The notes under the pieces: generated by a model
What the model saw: only the letters and a program-made list of their open reading frames with translations
The model's database searches: none
What the model was told of the DNA's origin: nothing
Shown: positions 8,427 through 16,572 of the stretch, piece after piece
How positions within the stretch are numbered: the first letter of the stretch is position 1
How the letters are laid out: each line of letters starts with the position of its first letter
From: an uncultured Eubacteriales bacterium
GTDB lineage: Bacteria > Bacillota > Clostridia > Christensenellales > Aristaeellaceae
Length of the DNA stretch: 39,500 nucleotides
NCBI GenBank assembly: GCA_902793605.1
Contig: CADBEB010000026.1
Location: 1-39,500 of the forward strand
Reading direction: 5' to 3'
Made by a program: the position numbers and the translations under genes

Positions 8427-9326
8427 ATGAAGACCCGACCCATCCTGCGCGCGTTGCTCGCCGCCCTACTCGTCTGCATCCTGCTGTGCTCCGCTGCCTC
8501 CTCCGAGATCCATGTCGGCGAGGAAAAACCGGCTGACTGGGATCAGCGGGACCTGCTGAAAATCACCTTCTTTGAGGAAGTGACCGATGAAGCCATCCTG
8601 ATCGAATGCGGCGGGAAAGTGATGATGGACGACGCAGGGCACGGCCCCTACTGGCAGCGTCTCTGGCCCTACCTGGAGGAGCACGGGCTGACCCATATCG
8701 ATATCATGTACAATTCCCATCCCCATTATGATCACCTGGAGGGAGAGATCTACCTGGTCATGCTGACCGACATCCAGGTGGACGGCTTTTACTCCCCATT
8801 CCCGGAGGACTATCCGCACAGGCTGCAGAAAAAAGCAGTCAAAACCTTGAAGGAACACAACATCCCCTATCACCAGCTGATGCCGGATGAACCCTTTAAA
8901 CTTGGCAATGCAGAGATCGTTATGTATTACTGGCCGGACGGGCAGGATCCTAACACGCTTAGCGGTACGCTCTATATCACCTTCGGTGACGCGACGATCA
9001 TGATCCCTTCCGACCTGACCGGGCCCGGACAGAAATACCTGCTCGAGACTTACGGCAGCAAGCTGAAGTGCGATATCCTGAAGATCCCGCACCACGGCCT
9101 GGGCCGGCTGGTCACGGAATTTCTTCCCGAAGTCCAGCCGCAGCTCGCCATCTATACCAACTATACCAAGTCTACCGAGGTCTGTGACAGACAGCTGAAA
9201 AAGTACGATATTCCCTTCATGCATACCAGCGCCGGGACGATCTATGTCGAGACCGACGGAAGCGACTGGTATGTGGAACAGATCCCCCACCTGCTGGACA
9301 AGAAAGCCCCGATCCCGAAAAGATAA
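8427..9326 (+). CDS. Exported metallo-beta-lactamase-fold hydrolase (ComEC C-terminal-like)
   Basis: The 299-residue protein starts at ATG behind AAAGGAG. It has a signal peptide (basic start, hydrophobic residues 7-24, probably cut after the SAASSE region). The metal motif HPHYDH is at about 97-102, a second conserved block is IPSDLTG, and HHGLG is near 221. This pattern fits the metallo-beta-lactamase domain of ComEC/Rec2-like proteins, where LTHPHADH and KVPHHGS are typical. It lacks the ComEC membrane channel, so it is a stand-alone secreted enzyme. ComEC-like domains are thought to act on nucleic acids, but the substrate here is unknown. Nothing suggests a role in beta-lactam resistance. 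Confidence 0.78.
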   Translation: MKTRPILRALLAALLVCILLCSAASSEIHVGEEKPADWDQRDLLKITFFEEVTDEAILIECGGKVMMDDAGHGPYWQRLWPYLEEHGLTHIDIMYNSHPHYDHLEGEIYLVMLTDIQVDGFYSPFPEDYPHRLQKKAVKTLKEHNIPYHQLMPDEPFKLGNAEIVMYYWPDGQDPNTLSGTLYITFGDATIMIPSDLTGPGQKYLLETYGSKLKCDILKIPHHGLGRLVTEFLPEVQPQLAIYTNYTKSTEVCDRQLKKYDIPFMHTSAGTIYVETDGSDWYVEQIPHLLDKKAPIPKR

Positions 9327-9334
9327 AAATCTCC

Positions 9335-9387
9335 TTGACATTGCTTCGGTACCGAACTATAATCTAATTGTTCGGTACCGAAGCAAT
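9335..9387 (+). promoter_or_regulatory. Promoter with two palindromic operators for the MarR gene
   Basis: A perfect promoter TTGACA (9335-9340) and TATAAT (9358-9363) has a 17-base spacer. The 12-base palindrome TTCGGTACCGAA occurs at 9345-9356, inside the spacer, and again at 9371-9382, over the start region. The two lie in 18-base inverted arms (9340-9357 and 9370-9387) around a 12-base centre that holds the -10 box. Binding by a dimeric MarR protein at either site would block RNA polymerase, so negative autoregulation is strongly suggested. Confidence 0.85.
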
Positions 9388-9413
9388 ATCCCTTCTTAAA
9401 GGAGTGGTGATGG

Positions 9414-9989
9414 ATGAACGAAGAAAAAAGTAACCTTGATTCAGATGTGATCCTCGCCTATCTGAAACTCTCCCGCGCAATGCGCCGCTGCCCGCCGGAG
9501 CGGAAAGACCTGCCTTTCCCTCCCGCCGTCGGCCGCCTGCTGGAGTGCGCCGCAGCCAATCCGGGTGTTTCCTCCCGGGAATTGTGCGAAGCCCTGGACC
9601 TTCGCCCTTCTTCCCTGAGCGAGATCCTCGTCCGTGCAGAGAATGACGGGCTCCTCTGCCGTACGGTAGACGAGAACGACCGACGGGTCCAGCGGGTCTC
9701 TCTGACCCCTGGAGGAAGCGCCGTTGTTGCCGATATGGAGAAAGTGCGGAATGAAGATGCAAAAAAGAAAACCTCCTGCCTGACGGAGGAAGAAAAAAAG
9801 CAGTTCTGCTCTTTGTGCAACCGCCTGAGCGAGCACATTGAAAAGCTTGCCCTGGAACTGCCTGAAGGCCTGATGCCGGATCATCCCGGGCTCCATCATT
9901 CCGGGCCGCGTCATCCTGGTGAAGACCGTCCCGGGCCGGAAGGCCCCGGCCATCCTCCGTTCCCACCGGGCGGACGGTTCCGCTGCTGA
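9414..9989 (+). CDS. MarR-family transcriptional regulator with His/Pro/Gly-rich tail
   Basis: The 191-residue protein starts at ATG 9414 behind AAAGGAG (9398-9404). Residues about 10-145 form a winged-helix MarR fold, with SRELCEALDLRPSSLSEIL as the recognition region and DENDRRVQRVSLT as the wing. The domain is followed by about 40 residues rich in His, Pro and Gly (HPGLHHSGPRHPG and similar), unusual in MarR proteins and able in principle to bind metal. The gene has its own promoter overlapped by two palindromic operators and a strong terminator. It therefore seems monocistronic and autoregulated; its other targets must lie elsewhere or include a neighbour. The ligand is unknown. Confidence 0.88.
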   Translation: MNEEKSNLDSDVILAYLKLSRAMRRCPPERKDLPFPPAVGRLLECAAANPGVSSRELCEALDLRPSSLSEILVRAENDGLLCRTVDENDRRVQRVSLTPGGSAVVADMEKVRNEDAKKKTSCLTEEEKKQFCSLCNRLSEHIEKLALELPEGLMPDHPGLHHSGPRHPGEDRPGPEGPGHPPFPPGGRFRC

Positions 9990-10016
9990 AAAAAGACGCC
10001 GATCGGCGTCTTTTTT
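9989..10016. terminator. Bidirectional intrinsic terminator
   Basis: A perfect 28-base palindrome has six As on one flank and six Ts on the other (core GACGCCGATCGGCGTC). It serves the MarR gene ending at 9989 and the convergent gene whose stop codon begins at its edge. Confidence 0.9.
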
Positions 10017-11350
10017 CAATGTTTTGTTTCCTTGTCTTCTTTCGGGGCCTCGGCCTCGGGTTCTGTCTCAGATTTCTCTTCCTCGGCAGCTTCCTCCGGC
10101 TCTTCCGGCGGCAGCTTGGCCACCTGCATCCGTGTCACGCGGAAACCGTCCATCTCCATCACTGTAAACTGATAGCCCCGAATCGTGAATGAATCTCCCA
10201 CCTCAGGCACCTTTTCGAGCATTTCTCCGGCCCAGCCTCCCACCGTATCCGCATCGTACGTGTTTTCAAGGCCGAATTTCTCCATCAGCTCTTCCAGCTG
10301 CATACTGCCGTCCACGATCAGGGAGCCGTCTTCCTGTTCGACCACTTCCTCGCTGATCTCGTCGTGCTCGTCGTAGATCTCGCCCACCAGTTCCTCCAGC
10401 ACGTCTTCCATGGTCACGATGCCGTCGGTGCCGCCGAACTCATCCAGCAGGATTACCAGATGGGTCTTCGAAGTCCGGAACAGCTTGAGCAGGTTGCTGA
10501 TGGCGAGGCTGGCCGGCGCAAAGACCGGTTCCTTCATGATCTCCGTGATCTCCGTGCAGCCCTCGTGGGTCTTCTTGTAGAAATCCTTCTCGTTCAGGAT
10601 GCCGACGATATGGTCCAGGTCCTCATGATACACGGGTATCCGGGAAAACCAGGTGTCGCGGAACAGGTCCGCAGCTTCCTCGATGGTCGCCGTGTCCTCG
10701 ATCGCGGTCACGTCCACCCGGGGAGTCATGATATCCGATGCGTTCTGGTCATTGAACTCGATCGCCGAGCGAATCAGTTTTCCCTCGTCCTCCTCGATGT
10801 CGCCCTCGGTCTGTGCCTCATCGATGATGGTCATCAGTTCCTCTTCAATCTGGTTTTCCTCCCGTTCGGGTTTCACCATTTTGCTGAGCAGCTTCCGCCA
10901 CAGGGAGAACAGGAGATCCAGGGGCTTCAGGATGACCATCAGCACACGGATCGCCGGGCCCACCGCCATGGCGAACTTTTCCGGCTGCTGCTTGGCAAGG
11001 GTCTTGGGCCCGACTTCACCGACAAAAAGGATCACCACTGTCATCACGATGGATGCGATCGTTGTGGCAAGATCTTCTTTCCCGGGCAGGATCCGTGTTG
11101 TAAACAGAAGGGTGGCGATTGCCGTCGCCACGATATTCACCAGGTTGTTGCCGATCAGTACGGTAGTAATCAGGGAGTCATATTTTTCCAGCAGGGAGAG
11201 CGCGATCTGCGCCCGTTCCTTCCGGGGGCCTTCCACCGTCTTCAGCTTTACCCGGTTGCATGCGGAGAAAGCCGTTTCCGTCGCGGAAAAGAAGGCGGAA
11301 AGCGCGATACACAGAATCAGGGCAAGCCATAGGCCCATGAGATGATCCAT
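10016..11350 (-). CDS. CNNM/CorC (HlyC)-type membrane protein with CBS domains
   Basis: The 444-residue protein has the standard order of the family. A DUF21/CNNM membrane domain (about 5-190) includes the SAFFSATETAFS motif. A CBS pair (about 205-330) includes MTPRVDV and an ILLDEFGG motif. A CorC_HlyC C-terminal domain (about 345-425) is followed by a highly acidic tail of about 30 residues. Homologues take part in magnesium (or other cation) export; older annotations call them hemolysin-like. The ATG at 11350 directly abuts AAAGGA, so an in-frame ATG at 11338 is a possible alternative. A strong promoter lies at 11406-11434. Confidence 0.88.
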   Translation of the reverse strand: MDHLMGLWLALILCIALSAFFSATETAFSACNRVKLKTVEGPRKERAQIALSLLEKYDSLITTVLIGNNLVNIVATAIATLLFTTRILPGKEDLATTIASIVMTVVILFVGEVGPKTLAKQQPEKFAMAVGPAIRVLMVILKPLDLLFSLWRKLLSKMVKPEREENQIEEELMTIIDEAQTEGDIEEDEGKLIRSAIEFNDQNASDIMTPRVDVTAIEDTATIEEAADLFRDTWFSRIPVYHEDLDHIVGILNEKDFYKKTHEGCTEITEIMKEPVFAPASLAISNLLKLFRTSKTHLVILLDEFGGTDGIVTMEDVLEELVGEIYDEHDEISEEVVEQEDGSLIVDGSMQLEELMEKFGLENTYDADTVGGWAGEMLEKVPEVGDSFTIRGYQFTVMEMDGFRVTRMQVAKLPPEEPEEAAEEEKSETEPEAEAPKEDKETKH

Positions 11351-11405
11351 TCCTTTCGAAATTGCTTACACAGGATAAACCGTTCCGCATCTGCAGAACA
11401 CGTGG

Positions 11406-11434
11406 ATTATACCATGCTGTCCCTTGATTTGCAA
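11406..11434 (-). promoter_or_regulatory. Promoter of the CNNM/CorC gene
   Basis: On the minus strand TTGCAA (11434-11429) is 17 bases from TATAAT (11411-11406), with a TGG extension before the -10. It is divergent from a promoter at 11446-11474. Confidence 0.75.
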
Positions 11435-11445
11435 CATCGCGGCAG

Positions 11446-11474
11446 TTGTGAAACCCGTCAGGATATGGTATCAT
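11446..11474 (+). promoter_or_regulatory. Promoter toward the ImmA/IrrE-like gene
   Basis: TTGTGA (11446-11451) and TATCAT (11469-11474) are separated by 17 bases. The leader to the ATG at 11639 is long (about 155 bases) and includes the G+C-rich repeat. Confidence 0.5.
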
Positions 11475-11543
11475 AATATGTCTGTAAACTCTCAGTATCT
11501 TATTTCCTTACCTCACTATAGAGAGGCGCCGAAGGAGGTCTGG

Positions 11544-11617
11544 GGGGCGCTGCCGCGCGCGGTGCGCGAGCCGGTACAACGGCCGCGGTGCGCGTGCGAT
11601 TCCTTGCGGAAAGCCCT
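11544..11617. repeat. G+C-rich dispersed segment, copy B
   Basis: Related to 6984-7043. GCGGTGCGCG occurs twice here (11559-11568 and 11585-11594). The first half matches the start of copy A (GGGGCGCTG onward) and the second half matches its end (GCGTGCGATTC, then TTGCGGAA). It fills most of the leader before the gene at 11639. Confidence 0.4.
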
Positions 11618-11638
11618 CCAGTAAAGGAGGCCTTACTG

Positions 11639-12319
11639 ATGCCAGCGTTTTCCGGGGGCGATCGGGCCGTGCACTATGCCTGCGCGGTCTGCGCAGACCT
11701 GCAGGTCAGCCGCCTGCCGGTCGATCCTTTTGCGCTTGCCCAAAGCGCCGGCATCACGCTGGTCCCCTTCTCCTCCGCCATGAACGCCCCCGGTTTCTTT
11801 CCGGAGGATCTGGGGCACCGCCTGCGGATGGCCTGTGCGGTCACCCTGACCTATCCGACCTTCTGTATCGTCTACCGGGATGACCTCTCCGGCGGGGGCC
11901 GTCTCCGTTTCGCCCTCGCCCATGAACTCGGCCACCTGTTCATGAATCACTACCGGGACTATCCCGACCGGATGTTCTCCGGCATGTCTGCCGACAGCTC
12001 CCTGGAGGAAGAGGCAGACACCTTTGCGCGAAACCTGCTCGCGCCGGTTCCTCTGGTGGATGTGATCCGCTATAACCGTCCCCGCCAGGCACGGGCGGAA
12101 GTCTTCGGCCTCTCCCGCCGGGACTGGATCACCCGACTGGACGCGTTGGAGGGGGACCGTGCCCATGTGGACGAAAACATGGCCAACACGCTGATCTGGC
12201 TGTTCCATGATTATCTGCTGGGCCGCCGCTGCAGCTCCTGCGGTCACACCTTCACCTTCACCGGCGGGGAGGATGTCTGCCCGAACTGCGGAGCCGCCGT
12301 CCCCGACTGGGATCTGTAG
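11639..12319 (+). CDS. ImmA/IrrE-like metallopeptidase with C-terminal zinc ribbon
   Basis: The 226-residue protein starts at ATG 11639 behind AAAGGAGG (11624-11631); the frame is open upstream through the repeat but has no better start. The zinc-peptidase motif HELGHLFMNH (HExxH) is near 95, followed by a Glu-rich helix (EEEADTFARNLLAP) typical of M78 peptidases. Near 197-216 two CxxC pairs (CSSCGH and CPNCG) form a zinc ribbon. M78 enzymes such as ImmA and IrrE cleave XRE- or DdrO-type repressors in response to damage. No repressor gene is adjacent here, so the target is unknown. No signal peptide is seen, so it should be cytoplasmic. Confidence 0.82.
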   Translation: MPAFSGGDRAVHYACAVCADLQVSRLPVDPFALAQSAGITLVPFSSAMNAPGFFPEDLGHRLRMACAVTLTYPTFCIVYRDDLSGGGRLRFALAHELGHLFMNHYRDYPDRMFSGMSADSSLEEEADTFARNLLAPVPLVDVIRYNRPRQARAEVFGLSRRDWITRLDALEGDRAHVDENMANTLIWLFHDYLLGRRCSSCGHTFTFTGGEDVCPNCGAAVPDWDL

Positions 12320-12365
12320 CCTTCCGCTCTGCAAAATAAATCCCCCTATTTTTCGTGCTTTATCG

Positions 12366-12394
12366 TTTATTCCCGTCCTGTCCTGTTCTATACT
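12366..12394 (+). promoter_or_regulatory. Possible promoter of the NfeD-flotillin operon
   Basis: TATACT at 12389-12394 is a fair -10. The -35 (TTTATT, 12366-12371, 17-base spacer) is weak. It lies about 35 bases before the ATG at 12430. Confidence 0.4.
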
Positions 12395-12429
12395 GAACCT
12401 GACCATACATCAGGAAAGGAGGTATCCGC

Positions 12430-12918
12430 ATGGATCCATTTGCCCTTAATCTCATTATGATCCTCTGCTTCATCGTCGGTTCCGGGTTGATCATCCTGGA
12501 GGCGTTCATCCCCGGCTTCGGCGTCGCAGGCATCTTCGGCATCATCCTGGAAGTCGTTGCCCTCTGGGCCACCTGGCAGCTGCACGGCGTGGTCACCGCG
12601 CTGATCGCTCTGCTAGCGGTGCTGATCCTGATCGGCTTTGCGATCTTCCTCTCCTACCGGAGCGCGATGAGCGGCCGGCTCAGCCGCAGCCCGCTCATCC
12701 TGAAGGAAACCGAAGCAGCTTCCGGCGCTTCCGCGTCACCGGATCAGTGGATCGGGCAGGAAGGCGTCACCGTGACGTCCCTGCGTCCCGCCGGCGAGAT
12801 CGATATCGGCGGCGTCCGGCTGAACGCGGCCAGCAGCGGCGATTTCATCGCAAAGGGGACCGCCGTCCTGGTCACCGGAACGGAGGGCGACCATCTCGTC
12901 ATCCGCCCCAAGGCATAA
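12430..12918 (+). CDS. NfeD-like membrane protein (short form)
   Basis: The 162-residue protein starts behind AAAGGAGG. Three hydrophobic segments lie within about residues 5-77, including the family's [18 protein letters not shown] region. The C-terminal soluble part (about 95-160) fits the OB-fold NfeD domain ([20 protein letters not shown]). Short NfeD proteins lack the ClpP-like protease half and are encoded next to flotillin genes, as here. The family is thought to act with flotillin in membrane organisation. The gap to the flotillin start is 64 bases with its own AAGGAGG. Confidence 0.85.
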   Translation: MDPFALNLIMILCFIVGSGLIILEAFIPGFGVAGIFGIILEVVALWATWQLHGVVTALIALLAVLILIGFAIFLSYRSAMSGRLSRSPLILKETEAASGASASPDQWIGQEGVTVTSLRPAGEIDIGGVRLNAASSGDFIAKGTAVLVTGTEGDHLVIRPKA

Positions 12919-12982
12919 CCTGTTGAATCCCCGGCCGGTGCGCCGGATACGGACAAACCCATCATATAAGGAGGAACGTTCT

Positions 12983-13987
12983 ATGCCGTCTGCCGTTTTG
13001 ATTCCTGTCATTATTGTCGTCGTTCTCATCGCCCTGGCAATCTTTCTCCACTTCGTCCCCATGGGACTGTGGATTTCTTCCCTGGCCAGCGGTGTGCACA
13101 TCCCGATCAGTGCGCTCGTCGGTATGCGGATCCGCCGCATCCAGCCCCAGCGCCTGGTCTACCCGCTGATCAAAGCGAACAAGGCTGGCCTGAACCTGAC
13201 CATCAGCCAGCTGGAAACCCACTACCTGGCCGGCGGTAATGTGGACCGCGTCATCAACGCCCTGATCGCCGCCCAGCGGGCAAACATTGAAATGGCCTTT
13301 GAAAAAGCCTGCGCCATTGACCTGGCTGGCCGTGATGTCTTCCAGGCAGTCCAGATGAGCGTTACCCCGAAGGTCATCGAGACTCCCGTGGTTGCCGCCA
13401 TCGCCAAGGACGGTATCGAGCTGCGCGCCAAAGCCCGCGTGACCGTGCGCACAAACATCGAGCGCCTGGTCGGCGGCGCCGGCGAGGAGACCGTTATCGC
13501 CCGTGTCGGTGAAGGCATCGTCACCACCGTCGGCAGCGCAGAAACCCATAAGCAGGTCCTCGAGAATCCTGACCTGATCAGCCGCACCGTCCTGGACAAG
13601 GGACTGGATGCCGGCACCGCCTATGAGATCCTCTCGATCGATATCGCGGACGTGGATGTCGGACGCAACGTCGGCGCACAGCTGCAGATGGACCAGGCCG
13701 AGGCCGACCGCCGCATCGCCCAGGCAAAGGCGGAAGAGCGCCGCGCCATGGCTGTCGCCCGCGAGCAGGAAATGAAGGCCTCCGTGCAGGAAATGCGCGC
13801 CAAGGTCGTCGAGGCGGAAGCCGAAGTGCCGCGTGCCATGGCTACTGCCCTGCGTGACGGCAAGCTGGGAGTCCTCGACTATTACCAGATGAAGAACACC
13901 ATCGCGGATACCGAGATGCGTGAATCCATCGCCAAGGCCAGCGCCCCGCAGCAGACTCCCGCGGAGCAGCCCCGTAGCAAGAAGTAA
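12983..13987 (+). CDS. floA: Flotillin-like protein FloA
   Basis: This 334-residue protein matches the usual length of FloA (about 330). The start is ATG 12983 behind AAGGAGG (12968-12974); the frame is open to 12923 but those residues are not needed. A membrane hairpin region spans about 2-35, then the conserved [16 protein letters not shown] stretch. An SPFH-like domain with [20 protein letters not shown] follows, and then a Glu/Ala-rich coiled coil (about 235-300, with [20 protein letters not shown]). The family scaffolds membrane microdomains and affects fluidity. It follows the NfeD-like gene and precedes a small membrane protein gene and a GH31 gene on the same strand. Confidence 0.93.
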   Translation: MPSAVLIPVIIVVVLIALAIFLHFVPMGLWISSLASGVHIPISALVGMRIRRIQPQRLVYPLIKANKAGLNLTISQLETHYLAGGNVDRVINALIAAQRANIEMAFEKACAIDLAGRDVFQAVQMSVTPKVIETPVVAAIAKDGIELRAKARVTVRTNIERLVGGAGEETVIARVGEGIVTTVGSAETHKQVLENPDLISRTVLDKGLDAGTAYEILSIDIADVDVGRNVGAQLQMDQAEADRRIAQAKAEERRAMAVAREQEMKASVQEMRAKVVEAEAEVPRAMATALRDGKLGVLDYYQMKNTIADTEMRESIAKASAPQQTPAEQPRSKK

Positions 13988-14068
13988 TACTCTGTGTTAT
14001 TCCGGGCGTAGTCGGGAAATCTCCTGATTTTTCCGTTCAACCTCAGCCCTTTATGGGAGGAACAACCA

Positions 14069-14494
14069 ATGCTTGAATCCTTTTTCCCCCTGATCGCGCT
14101 GTTCCTGATCTACACGGCGATCGCGGCAATGTCCAAAACGGCCAAAAAAGCTTCCGGCGCCCGGAAATCCGCTTCTTCCGCCCGGTCCGCAGCCCCTGCG
14201 GACACGGTACCGGAGGAAGCGCCGGTACCGGAAACTGCCACCCCTCATTTCCGTGAGATGCAGCCGACCATCCGGCTGTCCGATCATGACGACTCGGTCT
14301 ATATGGGCAGCCTGAATGCCGTAACCGGCGAAGGATACGATCCCTGCCATGATGAGCAGCTGAAGCCTCTCACCCAGGCGGAAACGATCGAGCCCGCGTC
14401 TGCCACGGCATCCGGTCTTCAGCTGCACTGGAGCGGTGATGAGATCGTCCGCGGCTTTGTGGTCAGCGAAATCCTGAAAAGAAAGGGCGCGTAA
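14069..14494 (+). CDS. Small membrane-anchored protein of unknown function in the flotillin operon
   Basis: The 141-residue protein starts at ATG 14069 behind GGGAGGA. It has one N-terminal hydrophobic segment (about 4-22), an Ala/Ser/Lys-rich linker (about 25-55) and a soluble acidic tail ending near KRKGA. No family is recognised. The gap to FloA is 81 bases and its stop is one base from the ATG of the GH31 gene, so it is probably co-translated with that enzyme. A role as a partner of FloA is inference from position only. Confidence 0.7.
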   Translation: MLESFFPLIALFLIYTAIAAMSKTAKKASGARKSASSARSAAPADTVPEEAPVPETATPHFREMQPTIRLSDHDDSVYMGSLNAVTGEGYDPCHDEQLKPLTQAETIEPASATASGLQLHWSGDEIVRGFVVSEILKRKGA

Positions 14495-14495
14495 C

Positions 14496-16538
14496 ATGAT
14501 CCGTAAGTATACCTTCGGCACCCCCTTTCCTACGGATGCCGTCGTGCTTGATCTGCCGGCGGAAACTGCGCCGCTGAACAGTATGGAAACCCAAACCGAT
14601 CCGGAGGGCCGTCTGATCCTCCGGCTTTCCCTTTCTCCGGAGGAAGTGATCTTCGGGCTCGGCCAGAACGTACGCGGCATCGACAAACGCGGCCACCGTT
14701 ATGAAAGCTGGAACAGCGACATCTTCAACCATACCGAGGAGCGTCCGTCGCTCTACGGCAGCCATAATTTTCTGGTCTTCTTCCGCCCGGATCGCCTCTT
14801 CGGGATCTACCTGGACGATCCGGGAAAGATCGTCTGGGATCTCGGCTGTACCCGATATGATACGGCGGAGATTACCGTGGAGAGCGGCAGCCTCAATCTG
14901 TACCTGCTGGAAGAGGACTCCCTGACAGAACTGGCCCGCGCCTTCCGTAGCCTCACCGGGCGCAGTTATCTCCCGCCCCGCTGGGCTTTCGGCTATATCC
15001 AGAGCCGCTGGGGATATGCCGGCGAAGACGAAGTGCGGGAAGTCGCGGCGGAACACCGGAAACGGCACATCCCGCTGGATGCTCTCTGCCTGGATATTGA
15101 CTACATGGACGGGTATAGGAATTTCACCTGGCGGAAGGACGCCTTCCCGGACCTGAAGCGTTTCCAGGCGGCTATGAAGGAGGAGCACCTCCGCCTGGTC
15201 CCGATCATCGACGCGGGCATCAAGGTCGAAGAAGGCTACGCCCCGTATGACTCCGGCAAAGCCCGGGACGCCTTCTGCAAAAAAGAGGACGGCTCCGACT
15301 TCGTTGCCGCCGTCTGGCCCGGGCGCTGCTGTTTCCCTGATTTCCTGCGGGAGGATGTCCGCCGCTGGTTCGGCAGTCTCTATACGCCGCTGCTGGAAGC
15401 CGGGATCGAAGGCTTCTGGAACGATATGAACGAACCGGCTCTGTTCTATACGGATGAAGGGGTCGCGGATGCATTTGCGCTGGCGGACCGGATCCGGTCG
15501 GGCAGCGTGGATTATGAGGCCGCCTGGGGCCTGATGCGGGCCTTCTCCGGAATCGCCAACAATCCTGAAGACTACCGGCGCTTTTACCACCGGCCGGACG
15601 GAAAACCCGTCCGCCACGACCGAGTCCACAACCTCTACGGTGCCGGCATGACCCGGGCGACCTCGGAAGCCTTCCGCTGCTTCGCGCCGGACAAGCGGAT
15701 GCTGCTCTTCTCTCGCAGTTCCTTCATCGGCGCACACCGTTACGGCGGCATGTGGCAGGGGGACAATTTCTCCTGGTGGAGCCATATAAAGCTCGCCCTG
15801 CAGATGCTGCCGAACCTGAACCTCTGCGGTTTCCTGTACTGCGGCTGTGACCTGGGCGGTTTCGGCTGCGACACCACGGAAGACCTGCTCGAGCGTTTCC
15901 TGCAGTTGGGTGTCTTCACCCCGCTTATGCGCAATCACTCCGCCCTGCACACCCGCGAGCAGGAGATTTACCGCTTCGCCTCCTGGGAGATCATGCGCGA
16001 TACGCTCACCGTTCGCTATGCGCTGCTCCCCTGGCTGTACAGCGAGTTTATGAAAGCCGCCCTGACCGACGGCATGCTCTTCCGGCCCCTGGCCTTTGAT
16101 TTCCCGCAGGACCGCCGGGCGGTCCATACGCAGGATCAGCTCATGCTCGGCGACGGCTGCATGATTGCCCCGGTTTACGAACAGAACGCCGCCGGCCGTT
16201 ATGTATACCTGCCGGAGGATATGCTCCTCATCCGGTTCCGCTTCGTCGCGGATTATGACCTTGTTCCTCTGGAAAAAGGCGATCACTGGATTGACCTGGC
16301 CCTGAACGAGTTCCCGCTGTTCGTCCGAAAAAACCGCGCCGTCTTCCTCTGCCCCGGCGGTGAATACTCCGAGGAGCTGGACGACAGCCGCTTCACAGTC
16401 CTCGGGCAGATCGAAACGGAGAGCGCGTATGACCTTTACCGGGACGACGGGCTGACCTCCGATCCGGATCTCGCCGCCGGCCTCACCCGGATCTCCCTGT
16501 CCCCGGATGGAAAACTGAAACGGGAGATCGTTCTCTGA
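14496..16538 (+). CDS. Glycoside hydrolase family 31 (alpha-glucosidase/alpha-xylosidase-like)
   Basis: The 680-residue protein starts at ATG 14496, one base after the previous stop, with GAAAGG at 14481-14486. The N-terminal beta-sandwich contains FGLGQNVRGIDKRGHRYESWN. The catalytic barrel holds GYIQSRWGY, LCLDIDYMDGYRNFTW and the nucleophile in WNDMNEP (Asp near 310). The acid/base Asp is in WQGDN near 422, followed by CGCDLGGFG and MRNHSA. The C-terminal beta domains are complete. There is no signal peptide, so it is intracellular and probably trims imported alpha-linked oligosaccharides. GH31 also includes xylosidases and transferases, so the exact linkage is open. Its place behind flotillin genes is unusual. 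No transporter is adjacent. Confidence 0.93.
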   Translation: MIRKYTFGTPFPTDAVVLDLPAETAPLNSMETQTDPEGRLILRLSLSPEEVIFGLGQNVRGIDKRGHRYESWNSDIFNHTEERPSLYGSHNFLVFFRPDRLFGIYLDDPGKIVWDLGCTRYDTAEITVESGSLNLYLLEEDSLTELARAFRSLTGRSYLPPRWAFGYIQSRWGYAGEDEVREVAAEHRKRHIPLDALCLDIDYMDGYRNFTWRKDAFPDLKRFQAAMKEEHLRLVPIIDAGIKVEEGYAPYDSGKARDAFCKKEDGSDFVAAVWPGRCCFPDFLREDVRRWFGSLYTPLLEAGIEGFWNDMNEPALFYTDEGVADAFALADRIRSGSVDYEAAWGLMRAFSGIANNPEDYRRFYHRPDGKPVRHDRVHNLYGAGMTRATSEAFRCFAPDKRMLLFSRSSFIGAHRYGGMWQGDNFSWWSHIKLALQMLPNLNLCGFLYCGCDLGGFGCDTTEDLLERFLQLGVFTPLMRNHSALHTREQEIYRFASWEIMRDTLTVRYALLPWLYSEFMKAALTDGMLFRPLAFDFPQDRRAVHTQDQLMLGDGCMIAPVYEQNAAGRYVYLPEDMLLIRFRFVADYDLVPLEKGDHWIDLALNEFPLFVRKNRAVFLCPGGEYSEELDDSRFTVLGQIETESAYDLYRDDGLTSDPDLAAGLTRISLSPDGKLKREIVL

Positions 16539-16572
16539 CCCGAACCGGCGGGATCAGTCCTCTCGCTCCCTG

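Noticed and set aside
8427..9326. Beta-lactam resistance enzyme
   Set aside because: The HPHYDH and HHGLG pattern is that of ComEC-type metallo-hydrolases, not of true beta-lactamases.
14463..16286. 607-codon minus-strand open frame opposite the GH31 gene
   Set aside because: It mirrors the GH31 coding frame, which has a full set of catalytic motifs; no promoter, ribosome site or family pattern supports the antisense frame.
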